From CAWFZT01 sp963820415 (lineage in GTDB: Bacteria > Chloroflexota > Anaerolineae > Anaerolineales > Anaerolineaceae), in assembly GCA_963820415.1 (NCBI GenBank), contig CAWFZT010000009.1, positions 1-64,000 on the forward strand: a stretch of 64,000 bases of DNA, read 5' to 3'. Below, piece after piece: positions 1 through 7,915 of this stretch; position 1 is the first letter of the stretch, and the number at the start of each line of letters is the position of its first letter. A program made the translations under genes and the position numbers. Under the pieces are notes generated by a model. The model had not been told where the DNA came from. It was given only the letters and a program-made list of their open reading frames with translations, and ran no database searches.

Positions 1-457
1 TCAATACCAACTCACGACAGTTGAAAAGACGCCCCACCTTATCCATCAGCCAGCCATCTGGGGATCTGCAGCATGGATAATTGCCACATTGACCGGTAAA
101 TTTCCCCCACGGTTATTGGCATAATTGATGATCTGATCGATGGCTCTCTGCCGAGTCCGCACTTTATCGGCCATCTGCAGCAATCCATCCCGCAAAATAA
201 CGATTGGCTTGATGTTCAGGACGGATGTCAGGGCGGTTTGCAGCGCGTTCACCCAGCCCTTCATCCTGGCAAAATTTAGCATGTCGATGGTAAAGACGAC
301 GGTTAGCCTCTCGAGAAGAGTTCTCCAATTTGGTCAGGATGTCCTGGACAGAAATGCCGGCCCAATCCAACAGGCGGGCTTCGCGGCACATCATCGCCAG
401 GATCGCCGACCCGGCCCCTGAATCGAATGGAAATACGTTGATTTCATTCCTCAACAT
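1..457 (-). pseudogene. DegV-family fatty-acid-binding protein fragment, frameshifted and 5'-truncated
   Basis: Three reading frames read in succession resemble the C-terminal two thirds of DegV proteins. The first (from 457) has a stretch like the DegV 'DS...G.G' segment and ends near KLE. The second (about 322 down to 60) carries TVVFTIDMLNFARMKG and LNIKPIVIL, typical of the DegV dimer and lipid-contact region. The third (60 to 1) continues as LMDKVGRLFNCRELVL and leaves the window. An extra base near 322 and a missing base near 47-52 separate the frames. About 115 N-terminal residues normally present in DegV are absent, because the fragment begins directly behind the stop codon of the sigma-factor gene. 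Known DegV proteins present fatty acids to the FakA kinase; this copy cannot be functional as read. Family assignment is by remembered motif pattern. Confidence 0.6.
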
Positions 458-459
458 GA

Positions 460-1023
460 CTATTTCTCCTCGACCTTCTCAAGGTTTCCTAACTCTTCAC
501 GTAGAACCAGCACGGTCCGGTGATACAGGCTCTTTATCGCGCCCTCGCTGCGCCCCATAATGATTGCAATCTCGGCATTTGAAAGATGCTCCACAAATTT
601 CAATATCAGGAGCTGTTGGCGTTCGGATGAAAGGTTGCGTATTACCTTTAGCAACTTTTCCCGCTCCTGAGATTGTACCATCACCTGCTCGGGATGCTCC
701 GCTGGATAATGCAGCTCGGTGTGGTCTTCTAAAGGCACTTCATGCCGCCGGCTGTTATCCCTGTGCCAGTTTGCAACCAGGTTGTGAGCAATACGGTAGA
801 GCCAGGCAGAGAAAGGTACGCCCATACTACGATACGTACCGATGTGACTTAAAGCACGATGAAATACACGTGCAGTTAAATCTTCGGCATCCAAAGGGCT
901 CCCGGTCCGATAATAAATGTAGTTGTAAATTCGCACTACATAGCGCTCATATAAGACGCTAAAAGCTTCGGTATCTCCTTGCACGGCGCGTTCGAGGGCG
1001 ACTTCGTCGGTAATTTCGGCCAT
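460..1023 (-). CDS. RNA polymerase sigma factor, sigma-70 family (ECF type)
   Basis: This 187-residue protein has the size and two-domain layout of an extracytoplasmic-function sigma factor. Residues about 20-90 form sigma region 2, with DAEDLTARVFHRAL and the AWLYRIAHNLVANWHR segment. Residues about 125-180 form region 4, with a helix-turn-helix around LSNAEIAIIMGRSEGAIKSLYHR. Such factors direct RNA polymerase to a small stress or envelope regulon and are usually held by an anti-sigma factor encoded just downstream. Here the downstream position holds only a broken DegV fragment, so no anti-sigma partner is visible. The start is the ATG at 1023. The subtilase gene lies 82 bases upstream on the same strand; co-transcription is possible but not shown. 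Confidence 0.9.
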   Translation of the reverse strand: MAEITDEVALERAVQGDTEAFSVLYERYVVRIYNYIYYRTGSPLDAEDLTARVFHRALSHIGTYRSMGVPFSAWLYRIAHNLVANWHRDNSRRHEVPLEDHTELHYPAEHPEQVMVQSQEREKLLKVIRNLSSERQQLLILKFVEHLSNAEIAIIMGRSEGAIKSLYHRTVLVLREELGNLEKVEEK

Positions 1024-1105
1024 ATTGAGATACGCTAAACGCTTCTACAATCTATAACACCACAATAACCAGGGAGTTTCGAGAGGCTCATGTGACCTAC
1101 CGTGA

Positions 1106-2281
1106 TTAGCGGACCTCCAATGCCAGCTTGACTGCATTATAAGCATCGACAATGCCGTAGCCCACCCCATCGTTGGGAATCTCATTGCCCACACAGGGAT
1201 CCAGGGTGCCCTGGTAAGGCCGGGTGGACTGGTCCAGGATTTTTACCGTCTGGTCGATGTTGCCCACCAGTTTGGGGTTGGCCGACCACATTAAGGCTAC
1301 TACACCGACTACATGGGGTCCGGCCATGGATGTCCCTGAGGCCACGTAGTAGCTGCCACCTGGAAAAGAGGATAAGACGCCATCTCCGGGCGCAGCGATA
1401 TCTGGTTTTTGACGGTTGCTGCCATCCACGGTCACCGGGCCCTTGCTGCTGAATTTTGCCAGTTGCCCATCCTGGTTCACGGCCCCAACCGAATAAACCT
1501 GTCCATAGATGGCCATCGGGTCGGTCACTGAGCCACAGCCAGAATAACCGGAATTTCCGGCAGATACCACCACGAATATACCTGCTGCGCGCAATGCTTT
1601 TACTGCGGGTAACAAAGATCCCGGGTCGCAACCCTCAACCCACGGGCAGCCCCAGGAATTATTCAATACCTCTGCACCCCGTGAAGGATCGCCGTCTCGG
1701 AACGGATCCCCACCCTCGGGGAAAGGAGCCAGCATAAATTGCATGCAGTTGAGGTAGACCGAGGGATTGCCGAGGTTGCGAGCCAGGTTTACGCAGGCAA
1801 TCCAGGTGGCCCCAGGGGCCACGCCAACATGTTTGCCAAGGATTGTGCCCAGGGTATGCGTGCCATGCCCGGTGATGTCAACCGGCTGGATCGACCCGTT
1901 CCAGGGGTCCAGCCAATTGTAATCGTTCTGGCCACCCTTGCCGCGATACTGGTCAGCTAGCTCAGGGTGATCGCCCTGTACGCCTGTGTCCGATTGGCCG
2001 ACGACCACTCCCTGGCCGGTCACTCCCAGTTCTTTCCACACCCGGTCAGCTTCAATCATGGTCAGGTTCCACTGTGGCTGGCTGGGGGCAGTATTGGTAT
2101 CTCCATGCGCCGCCGGAATAGGACCTGGCAGCGGGCGCAGGATGGGGTTATCCAGGACGCGATCTACCTCCGGGCGAGTCATCATCCACAAGCGTACCAA
2201 TGGACCGCCTTGCACTTCAAGCGCATTGACCAGGTAATAAGGCGTATAACGAATCCCCACGCGTGAAAGGTCCTGGCGCAA
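1106..2281 (-). CDS. S8 subtilisin-like serine peptidase, catalytic part of a split gene
   Basis: A subtilase catalytic domain is complete. The Asp is in GQSDTGV (D98), the His in GHGTH (H139), the oxyanion Asn in SAGNSG (N243) and the nucleophile Ser in SGTSMAGPH (S318), counted from the TTG at 2281. Residues 1-50 look like the end of an I9-type prodomain (YYLVNALEV). The frame is open further upstream except for one TAA at 2288-2290; beyond it the preceding ORF ends with the other half of the prodomain (NVYHTLVAHADQ). One C-to-T change (CAA to TAA) would explain the stop, so this is best read as the 3' part of a single gene of about 800 codons. Restart at TTG 2281 is possible but no clear ribosome site is seen. 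As a fused product it would be a membrane-anchored protease facing outward. Confidence 0.88.
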   Translation of the reverse strand: MRQDLSRVGIRYTPYYLVNALEVQGGPLVRLWMMTRPEVDRVLDNPILRPLPGPIPAAHGDTNTAPSQPQWNLTMIEADRVWKELGVTGQGVVVGQSDTGVQGDHPELADQYRGKGGQNDYNWLDPWNGSIQPVDITGHGTHTLGTILGKHVGVAPGATWIACVNLARNLGNPSVYLNCMQFMLAPFPEGGDPFRDGDPSRGAEVLNNSWGCPWVEGCDPGSLLPAVKALRAAGIFVVVSAGNSGYSGCGSVTDPMAIYGQVYSVGAVNQDGQLAKFSSKGPVTVDGSNRQKPDIAAPGDGVLSSFPGGSYYVASGTSMAGPHVVGVVALMWSANPKLVGNIDQTVKILDQSTRPYQGTLDPCVGNEIPNDGVGYGIVDAYNAVKLALEVR

Positions 2282-2287
2282 GCCAGC

Positions 2288-3523
2288 TTAAGTCTGATCA
2301 GCATGGGCAACCAGGGTGTGGTATACATTGGCCCGGCGCTGGTTGTAATCACTGATTTTGGCCGCTGAGGAAACGTCAGCCTGGTCGCGTAAGATGACAA
2401 AAATCCGGTCGCCGTAAAACCCCGGTCGACCAGCCAGGAAATAAATCAGGAATGCTGCTATCCACAGCCCTACGCTCAGGAATTTGGCTGGACGTTTCAG
2501 GTTTTCCAGCCTGCGGTAAAAGACCACTAGTAATATCGTCAGCGCAAATCCCAGGAAAAGCATCGAGAACGCTTCGCGGAAAGCCCAGTCCATCAGCTCA
2601 CCCGCCCCTGAGGTAATCACCACTTGCAGCTCATCTGCATCGATAAAGAGGAGCGGCCAGGCGATACATAGACCCAGGAATACTGCCACTGCCGGCCAGT
2701 TGTTCCTGCCAGCCGCAATGCCAACCCTTCTTAAAAGCACGACCATCCAACCCAGGATGGGAATGCTGAGCGAAAGCACCCACTGGTTCCCACTCTGGCC
2801 GAGTCCAGTCGCCAATATGATTAACAGGACCAGGACTAAAAAACCGTTCCCCAGCAAACCTACATTCGATGTGGATGACTCGCTTTCATTTTCCCCGGCC
2901 ATCAGGCCAGCCTGAAAAATCTTCATCACGGCCATTCCCCCCAGCAAGGCCACTATCAATCCGAGCATAATGTCGGTAGGCGATCCAAGGGCGCCCCACA
3001 ACAGCCAGGGGAAGACTAACACCGCACTGGCTGCCAGGCCAATATGCAACCCTTGCCAGCCTGGTTTCTCAGTTGGCCGGTTGGATAACGGTCGCAGCTG
3101 GGACCACAATCCCAGGCCGAGGAGGAACACCCCAAGGCCGGCGATCTGCAAAGCAGCGATGCTCTGGGCCTCGACCATGCTCACCAGACGAGCCGGTGTC
3201 ATGCATAACGCCAGCAATCCGCCCAACAACCAGGTGCGGAAAACATTGCGCAGGCGTCTCTCCTTAATCAGCAACAGGATCACCATCAAGGGTACCAACA
3301 GGGATGCACTGTATACCAGTTCTACCAGCCAGCGCACGTCCAGGATCTTAAAAGAACCGTCAAAAATACCCTGTTCAATCATCCAACTGCTGAATTGGGC
3401 GATGCCACTGGCAATTAAAATCCAGACGATGGTGATAACGTGCAATGCCGTCAATCCACACCCCCATTTTCGGTCAGGTGAGGCCGTTTTATAGGACGGC
3501 AAAGGAATATTTTCGTCCATCAT
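2288..3523 (-). CDS. Polytopic membrane N-terminal part of the split S8 peptidase
   Basis: This 411-residue ORF encodes roughly ten hydrophobic segments between residues about 25 and 370, separated by short basic loops. A soluble tail (residues about 375-411) then carries the first half of a subtilase prodomain. The next codon is TAA at 2288-2290, and the same frame resumes at once with the rest of the prodomain and the S8 catalytic domain. The membrane section matches no family I can name. Two readings remain: an authentic or sequencing-derived nonsense change in one large membrane protease gene, or two separately translated cistrons. The split inside the prodomain strongly favours the first. 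The ATG at 3523 is followed by a second ATG, and no strong ribosome site decides between them. Confidence 0.75.
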   Translation of the reverse strand: MMDENIPLPSYKTASPDRKWGCGLTALHVITIVWILIASGIAQFSSWMIEQGIFDGSFKILDVRWLVELVYSASLLVPLMVILLLIKERRLRNVFRTWLLGGLLALCMTPARLVSMVEAQSIAALQIAGLGVFLLGLGLWSQLRPLSNRPTEKPGWQGLHIGLAASAVLVFPWLLWGALGSPTDIMLGLIVALLGGMAVMKIFQAGLMAGENESESSTSNVGLLGNGFLVLVLLIILATGLGQSGNQWVLSLSIPILGWMVVLLRRVGIAAGRNNWPAVAVFLGLCIAWPLLFIDADELQVVITSGAGELMDWAFREAFSMLFLGFALTILLVVFYRRLENLKRPAKFLSVGLWIAAFLIYFLAGRPGFYGDRIFVILRDQADVSSAAKISDYNQRRANVYHTLVAHADQT

Positions 3524-3691
3524 AGATCTTACTCTTGTTCGGTTTCCTCGTTTTTATAATCCGGGTTCCTCTGACTATTACCTTGCTGATTTCTTGAGGC
3601 TGATATACACTCTTAATAACGGTAAGCAGTCACCCGATTATAGCCGATATTTATCATCCATCACATTGATATTACCGTGAAGGAAAATCTT

Positions 3692-4549
3692 ATGCCTAAT
3701 GAGGAATTTTCCTGGACAACTAAAGATCAGCTCAAGCTCTTTGCTCAGGCATGGACGCCGGAAGGCGAAGTAAAAGCTGTGCTTGCCCTGGTACACGGCC
3801 TTGGAGAACACAGCGGGCGTTACCAGGATGTTGCCAGGACGCTCAACCGGGAAGGTTACGCACTTTTCGGCTTCGACCTGCGCGGCCATGGAAGAACAGA
3901 AGGACCACGCGGGCATTTCTCTTATACAGCAGCGCTAGATGATGTGGATCGATTAATAAATGAGGCTCAAAAATTGTTTCCAGGAAAGCCTGTCTTTTTA
4001 TACGGCCATTCAATGGGAGGAAACCTGGTTTTATACTATGCAATGAAGCGGATGCCCACCTGTTTACTTGGGATCATATCGACCAGTCCAGCGCTGGGAA
4101 CGGCCAAGCCTGTGCCTGGTTGGAAAATCTTGCTTGCTAGAGTGATGAAAGGGATCAGTCCTACGATGCCGATGGACAATGGGATGGATTTGGCAGGCTT
4201 ATCACGCAATCCCAATATCATCGCAGCTTATAAAAGCGATCCCATGGTGCACCCCCTGATCTCGGCCCGCCTAGGCTGGGATTTGCTACAGAGCGGTCCA
4301 TGGTTGGTTGAACATGCCGCTGAATTTCCGCCTATTCCTCTCCTTATCATGCAAGGCAGCGCGGACCGCATCGTCGATCCGGCGGCGACAAAGAAATTCG
4401 TAAAGAATGTAAAAGGAGATATCACTTTCCAGCTTTGGGCAGGTGATTACCATGAGCTGCATAACGAGCCCAATCGGGATGAGGTTTTCAAGGTCTTGCT
4501 GCATTGGCTGGATAAATATTCAATACCTGAGAAAAAGCCCCCCGCATAA
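3692..4549 (+). CDS. Alpha/beta hydrolase (monoacylglycerol lipase / S33-like)
   Basis: The protein of about 285 residues has the alpha/beta-hydrolase pattern of the Hydrolase_4 group, which includes monoacylglycerol lipases and lysophospholipases. The oxyanion strand is LVHGLGEHSGRY, the nucleophile elbow is GHSMGG, the acid is in GSADRIVD and the histidine in GDYHELHNE, so the triad is complete. No signal peptide or membrane segment is visible, so it is probably cytoplasmic. I chose the ATG at 3692 because AAGGAAA sits just before it; a GTG at 3677 would add five residues and has no such site. The gene stands alone, divergent from the split protease and followed by the promoter of the glyA-gcvT fusion. 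The substrate cannot be told from sequence. Confidence 0.88.
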   Translation: MPNEEFSWTTKDQLKLFAQAWTPEGEVKAVLALVHGLGEHSGRYQDVARTLNREGYALFGFDLRGHGRTEGPRGHFSYTAALDDVDRLINEAQKLFPGKPVFLYGHSMGGNLVLYYAMKRMPTCLLGIISTSPALGTAKPVPGWKILLARVMKGISPTMPMDNGMDLAGLSRNPNIIAAYKSDPMVHPLISARLGWDLLQSGPWLVEHAAEFPPIPLLIMQGSADRIVDPAATKKFVKNVKGDITFQLWAGDYHELHNEPNRDEVFKVLLHWLDKYSIPEKKPPA

Positions 4550-4567
4550 AAATTACAAATTTTATGC
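4544..4567 (+). terminator. A/T-rich hairpin at the hydrolase stop codon
   Basis: GCATAAAA at 4544-4551 pairs with TTTTATGC at 4560-4567, with two further A-T pairs inside and a loop of three. It overlaps the TAA stop. There is no long U-tract after it, so termination is plausible but unproven. Confidence 0.3.
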
Positions 4568-4587
4568 AGGCTGGAAACAATCATCAC

Positions 4588-4616
4588 TTGACCTCACTCG
4601 TTCTCGGGGCTAGAAT
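4588..4616 (+). promoter_or_regulatory. Sigma-A-type promoter of the glyA-gcvT fusion
   Basis: A -35 box TTGACC (4588-4593), a 17-base spacer and a -10 box TAGAAT (4611-4616) match the housekeeping consensus closely. The predicted start of transcription, near 4623, leaves a leader of about 94 bases before the ATG at 4717. Confidence 0.7.
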
Positions 4617-4624
4617 AAAAACGT

Positions 4625-4673
4625 GCGCAAGCCTGTTGTCAGACAACAACCTGAAAACAATAAATCCTTGCGC
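4625..4673 (+). promoter_or_regulatory. Structured 5' leader before glyA-gcvT
   Basis: The leader can fold as a closed element. GCGCAAG (4625-4631) pairs with CTTGCGC (4667-4673), enclosing an inner hairpin in which TGTTGT (4634-4639) pairs with ACAACA (4643-4648) over a three-base loop. It starts within a few bases of the predicted transcription start and ends about 30 bases before the ribosome site AAGGAG (4703-4708). I do not recognise the glycine-riboswitch core. The inner palindrome could alternatively be a DNA operator. Confidence 0.4.
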
Positions 4674-4716
4674 CAGTTTACGCGTCAACCAATAACCCGC
4701 TCAAGGAGACTGTTCA

Positions 4717-5706
4717 ATGTCTGATTTTCTGTTTCGCGGCTCACTGGCCGATTTGGATCCGGAGGTCTACAAGCTGACCGAGTTGGAGACCGAACGGCAG
4801 TTGCGGAAATTGATCTTGATCCCAAGTGAAAGTACTGCACCGGCCGCCGTTCGCCAGGCGTTGTCTTCGACCTTCCAAAATCTATATGCAGAAGGCTACC
4901 CCGATGAGGAAACCCGCCAGATGGATGAAGCAGAGATCCTGGATCACACCGCTCGATTGGCCCATTACCGCCGCTACTCTGACCCGCGTTATTATAAAGG
5001 CGTCGAATATGCTGACATCGTTGAGGCCCTGGCGCGGCGTCGCTGTGCCGAAGCCTTTGCCACCCCATCTTTTTCCGCCAATCAATTATTCGTCAACGTC
5101 CAGCCGCTTTCAGGAGCCCCTGCTAACAACGCCGTCTACAGCGCCTTGTTAAATCCTGGCGATACCATTCTGGGTTTGACCTTGCTGCATGGTGGGCATC
5201 TCAGTCACGGCTCATCAGTCAACCGTTCAGGCAAACTGTATCACGTAGTGCATTACACCGTTGATCCAACCACCGAACAAATCGATTACGCGGCCGTCGA
5301 GACGTTGGCCAAAGAGAACAAACCCAAAATCATCATCGCCGGTTATTCTTCTTACCCCTGGGCGCCCGATTGGGCCCGCTTCAGGGCCATCGCCGATACG
5401 TGTGGAGCCGTGCTGATGGCGGACATCTCGCACATCGCCGGCCTGATCGTCGCCGGTGTTATTCCTTCGCCGGTTGGCCTCGCCCAGGTAATTACCTTTA
5501 CCACACACAAGACCCTCTGCGGCCCGCGCGGCGCCTGCATCCTTACCCACAATGCCAGCCTGTGCGCAAGCTTGATCGGGCAGTTTTCCCCGGCGAACAA
5601 GGCGGACCACACGTCCACGTCTTTGCCGCCCTTGCCACTACCTTCAAGTTTGCCCGCACCGAACCTTTCCGCCAGCTTCAACACCAAATCGCCAAGAACT
5701 GCGTAA
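4717..5706 (+). CDS. glyA: Serine hydroxymethyltransferase, N-terminal part of a GlyA-GcvT fusion (frameshifted)
   Basis: Residues 1-284 read as serine hydroxymethyltransferase, which moves a one-carbon unit between serine and tetrahydrofolate. Visible hallmarks are IPSEST near residue 35, YAEGYP near 58, the PLP-contact Asp in ADISHIAG (D236) and the Schiff-base lysine in TTHKTLCGPRG (K265). At 5566-5570 the frame is lost: GCA AGC TTG continues with unrelated residues, while the next frame continues the enzyme as KLDRAVFPGEQGGPH. One missing A (AAA read as AA) restores a continuous protein of about 1047 residues. The last 45 residues of this ORF are therefore spurious. The start ATG follows AAGGAG and a strong promoter. 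Confidence 0.88.
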   Translation: MSDFLFRGSLADLDPEVYKLTELETERQLRKLILIPSESTAPAAVRQALSSTFQNLYAEGYPDEETRQMDEAEILDHTARLAHYRRYSDPRYYKGVEYADIVEALARRRCAEAFATPSFSANQLFVNVQPLSGAPANNAVYSALLNPGDTILGLTLLHGGHLSHGSSVNRSGKLYHVVHYTVDPTTEQIDYAAVETLAKENKPKIIIAGYSSYPWAPDWARFRAIADTCGAVLMADISHIAGLIVAGVIPSPVGLAQVITFTTHKTLCGPRGACILTHNASLCASLIGQFSPANKADHTSTSLPPLPLPSSLPAPNLSASFNTKSPRTA

Positions 5707-7859
5707 AACTGACCAGCCGTTTGCAGGAGCGCGGCTTGCGCATCCCTTACGGCGGAACGAACACTCACCTTGCTAACCTGGACTGCAAGACGATCGTCGG
5801 GTCAGATGGGACCACCCTTTCGGGCGATATAGCAGCCCGCATCCTTGACATTGCCGGCATTGTGCTCAACCGTAACACTATCCCAGGCGATAAAACCGCC
5901 TTGTATGCCTCCGGCATTCGCTTTGGCACTCCCTGGATGACCCAGCGTGGGCTGGGAGAAGCTGAAATGGTCAAAGTGGCTGACATTATGGCGGACGTAC
6001 TTCTCGCCTGCAAGCCCTATTCGGTGGAGACACGCCAGGGATTAGCTCAACGGGCCAAACTGGATTTCAACCTCCTCGAAGACGCCAAGCTGCGCAGCCG
6101 TGACCTGGCAGAAGCCGCCGGCAAGGATGCTGAAGTCTCACACCATGGCTATCCTTATTTCTTCTTCACTGACGATAAACCGGCTGCCGGCGAAGTCGGC
6201 GCAGATTGGATGGCTTTTGACTTGAGCGGAGAAAGCATCCGCCAGTTTGTCAACTACGCCTTCACCAGCGACGTTGAAGCTTTAAAGCCCGGGCAGAGCC
6301 ATAAAACTTCTCTGACCGGCCCCAGCGGCAGCATCGAAGGTACCCTGACCTGTGTCAGCGAAAAAACCTTCCGGCTGATCGTGCCGGCTTCGAAAGCCGC
6401 CCTGGTAAGCGCCTGGCTGCGCGATTTATCCGATGGCTACACCAGCTTCGATGTAGACGTCACCCGCCGGATGCCCGGACCGGTTTATGTGACTGAATCA
6501 GACTCCCTGGTGGTCAAACAAGCCCAAGGAAAAACCGTGTATGCCGCCAAGCCATATTTTATCGGCATGAACGGTGGCAGCGGGAAAAGCCTGCCTGAAT
6601 TTACCTGGAAAGAGGAAGAAGCGGCCGAGATCCGCCGCACGCGCATGAATGAGACACACCGCAAACTGGGCGCCAGAATGGTCCCGTTTGCCGGATGGGA
6701 TATGCCCGTCGTCTATACTTCGATCACTGAAGAACACCTGGCCACTCGCCAGGCCGCCGGTTTGTTCGACGTTTCCCACATGGGAGTCTACCAGGTCGAA
6801 GGCCCGGATGCCAGCGTATTTCTGGATAGCGTCTGCGGCAACGACATTGCTGGCCTGGCAGTAGGAGAATCCTGCTATACCCAGTTCCTCGATCCGGACG
6901 GCCATGTCATCGATGATACGCTGGTTTATCACCGCGCTGACCAGAAATACCTGGTGGTGGTGAATGCCTCCAATGATGACAAGGATTGGGCCTGGCTGAA
7001 CGCAGTCCACGACGGCGAGGTGCTGATCGATCGCAGCCGGCCCTGGGCGCGGGCGTTTGGCCGGAATGCAATCCTGCGCAATCTGCGCGACCCCCAGGCG
7101 GGTGCGGATGAGCGCAGGGATATCGCTCTGCAAGGCCCTCGCTCGCGCGACATCCTGCTCGCCCTGGGCTGTGACAGTCAGACTCGCCGGCGCATCATGG
7201 CGCTCAAGCGCACCGAGCTGTGTGAAGCAGTTGTAGGGAATTTTGACCTGATTGTCTCACGCACCGGCTATACAGGCGAGAAGATGGCCTTCGAACTATT
7301 CGTCCACCCCGACCGGGTAGTTGAGTTCTGGGAAGCTCTCATAAACACCGGCGCCCCTCTTGGCATGAAACCTTGTGGGCTGGGCGCCCGCGATTCTTTA
7401 CGCACTGAAGCTGGGTTGCCTTTGTACGGTCACGAAATGGGCGGCGAACTTGGCCTGGGCGTGGGCGCAGCCGGGTTCGGAACCTACGTAAAGATCTACA
7501 AGCCCTGGTTCATCGGACGGGATGCCTATATCGCCCAGGAAAAAGCTCGCACGGGTGAAGTGATCCGCTTCCGATTTACCGAGAAAGGCGTGCGCCTGGC
7601 GCACAACGGCGACCCCGTCATCGATTTAAAGGGCAAGGTAGTTGGCGTGGTCACTTCTTGCTCGATTGACAGCGAGAGTTTCTTGACCGGACAGGCCTAC
7701 CTGGACCGTAAATATACTGCTGAAAACACTCCCATCGCCATCTTCCAGAGCGCTGCGAAAGCCGCCGGTAAAGCTCCCGCAGAGCTAAAGGCAGGTGATC
7801 GTGTCACCTTACCCACTGCGGCATTGGTCGTCAGCCGTTTTCCAAAACTTACATCATGA
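5568..7859 (+). CDS. gcvT: C-terminal SHMT segment plus aminomethyltransferase (GcvT) domain of the fusion
   Basis: This frame completes the serine hydroxymethyltransferase (FPGEQGGPH, GGTNTHL, GIRFGTPWMTQRG) and runs on without a stop into a full glycine-cleavage T-protein domain from about residue 640 of the fused product. That domain shows KLGARMVPFAGWDMPV, DVSHMG, SRTGYTGE, LGARDSLRTEAGLPLYG and a C-terminal barrel. T-protein releases ammonia and methylene-tetrahydrofolate from the aminomethyl-lipoyl H-protein, and SHMT then uses that folate, so the fusion joins sequential steps of glycine-serine exchange. Residues about 495-590 (DLSGESIRQFVNY, DVEALKPGQ, RLIVPASKAALVSAWL) weakly resemble the start of another T-protein domain. 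No gcvH or gcvP is in the window. The true coding start of this part is the frame junction near 5568. Confidence 0.87.
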   Translation, partial: KLDRAVFPGEQGGPHVHVFAALATTFKFARTEPFRQLQHQIAKNCVKLTSRLQERGLRIPYGGTNTHLANLDCKTIVGSDGTTLSGDIAARILDIAGIVLNRNTIPGDKTALYASGIRFGTPWMTQRGLGEAEMVKVADIMADVLLACKPYSVETRQGLAQRAKLDFNLLEDAKLRSRDLAEAAGKDAEVSHHGYPYFFFTDDKPAAGEVGADWMAFDLSGESIRQFVNYAFTSDVEALKPGQSHKTSLTGPSGSIEGTLTCVSEKTFRLIVPASKAALVSAWLRDLSDGYTSFDVDVTRRMPGPVYVTESDSLVVKQAQGKTVYAAKPYFIGMNGGSGKSLPEFTWKEEEAAEIRRTRMNETHRKLGARMVPFAGWDMPVVYTSITEEHLATRQAAGLFDVSHMGVYQVEGPDASVFLDSVCGNDIAGLAVGESCYTQFLDPDGHVIDDTLVYHRADQKYLVVVNASNDDKDWAWLNAVHDGEVLIDRSRPWARAFGRNAILRNLRDPQAGADERRDIALQGPRSRDILLALGCDSQTRRRIMALKRTELCEAVVGNFDLIVSRTGYTGEKMAFELFVHPDRVVEFWEALINTGAPLGMKPCGLGARDSLRTEAGLPLYGHEMGGELGLGVGAAGFGTYVKIYKPWFIGRDAYIAQEKARTGEVIRFRFTEKGVRLAHNGDPVIDLKGKVVGVVTSCSIDSESFLTGQAYLDRKYTAENTPIAIFQSAAKAAGKAPAELKAGDRVTLPTAALVVSRFPKLTS

Positions 7860-7867
7860 AACAATTT

Positions 7868-7898
7868 GCGGGCGCTGGTCGCCCGCATAATTTTATTT
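7868..7898 (+). terminator. Intrinsic terminator after the glyA-gcvT fusion
   Basis: GCGGGCG (7868-7874) pairs with CGCCCGC (7880-7886) over a five-base loop, followed by ATAATTTTATTT. It lies between the fusion gene and the aminotransferase, so it may separate or attenuate the two transcripts. Confidence 0.6.
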
Positions 7899-7915
7899 GA
7901 GATCAAGGAGGTAGA

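Noticed and set aside
4617..4716. Glycine riboswitch before glyA-gcvT
   Set aside because: The stems are present but the conserved aptamer core of the known class is not recognisable.
5540..5620. Programmed -1 frameshift in glyA-gcvT
   Set aside because: The junction TGCGCAAGC is not a slippery heptamer, and other housekeeping genes show the same homopolymer-type break. A missing base is simpler.
6498..7133. 211-codon ORF antisense to the GcvT domain
   Set aside because: It is a shadow of GC-rich codon usage in a conserved enzyme.
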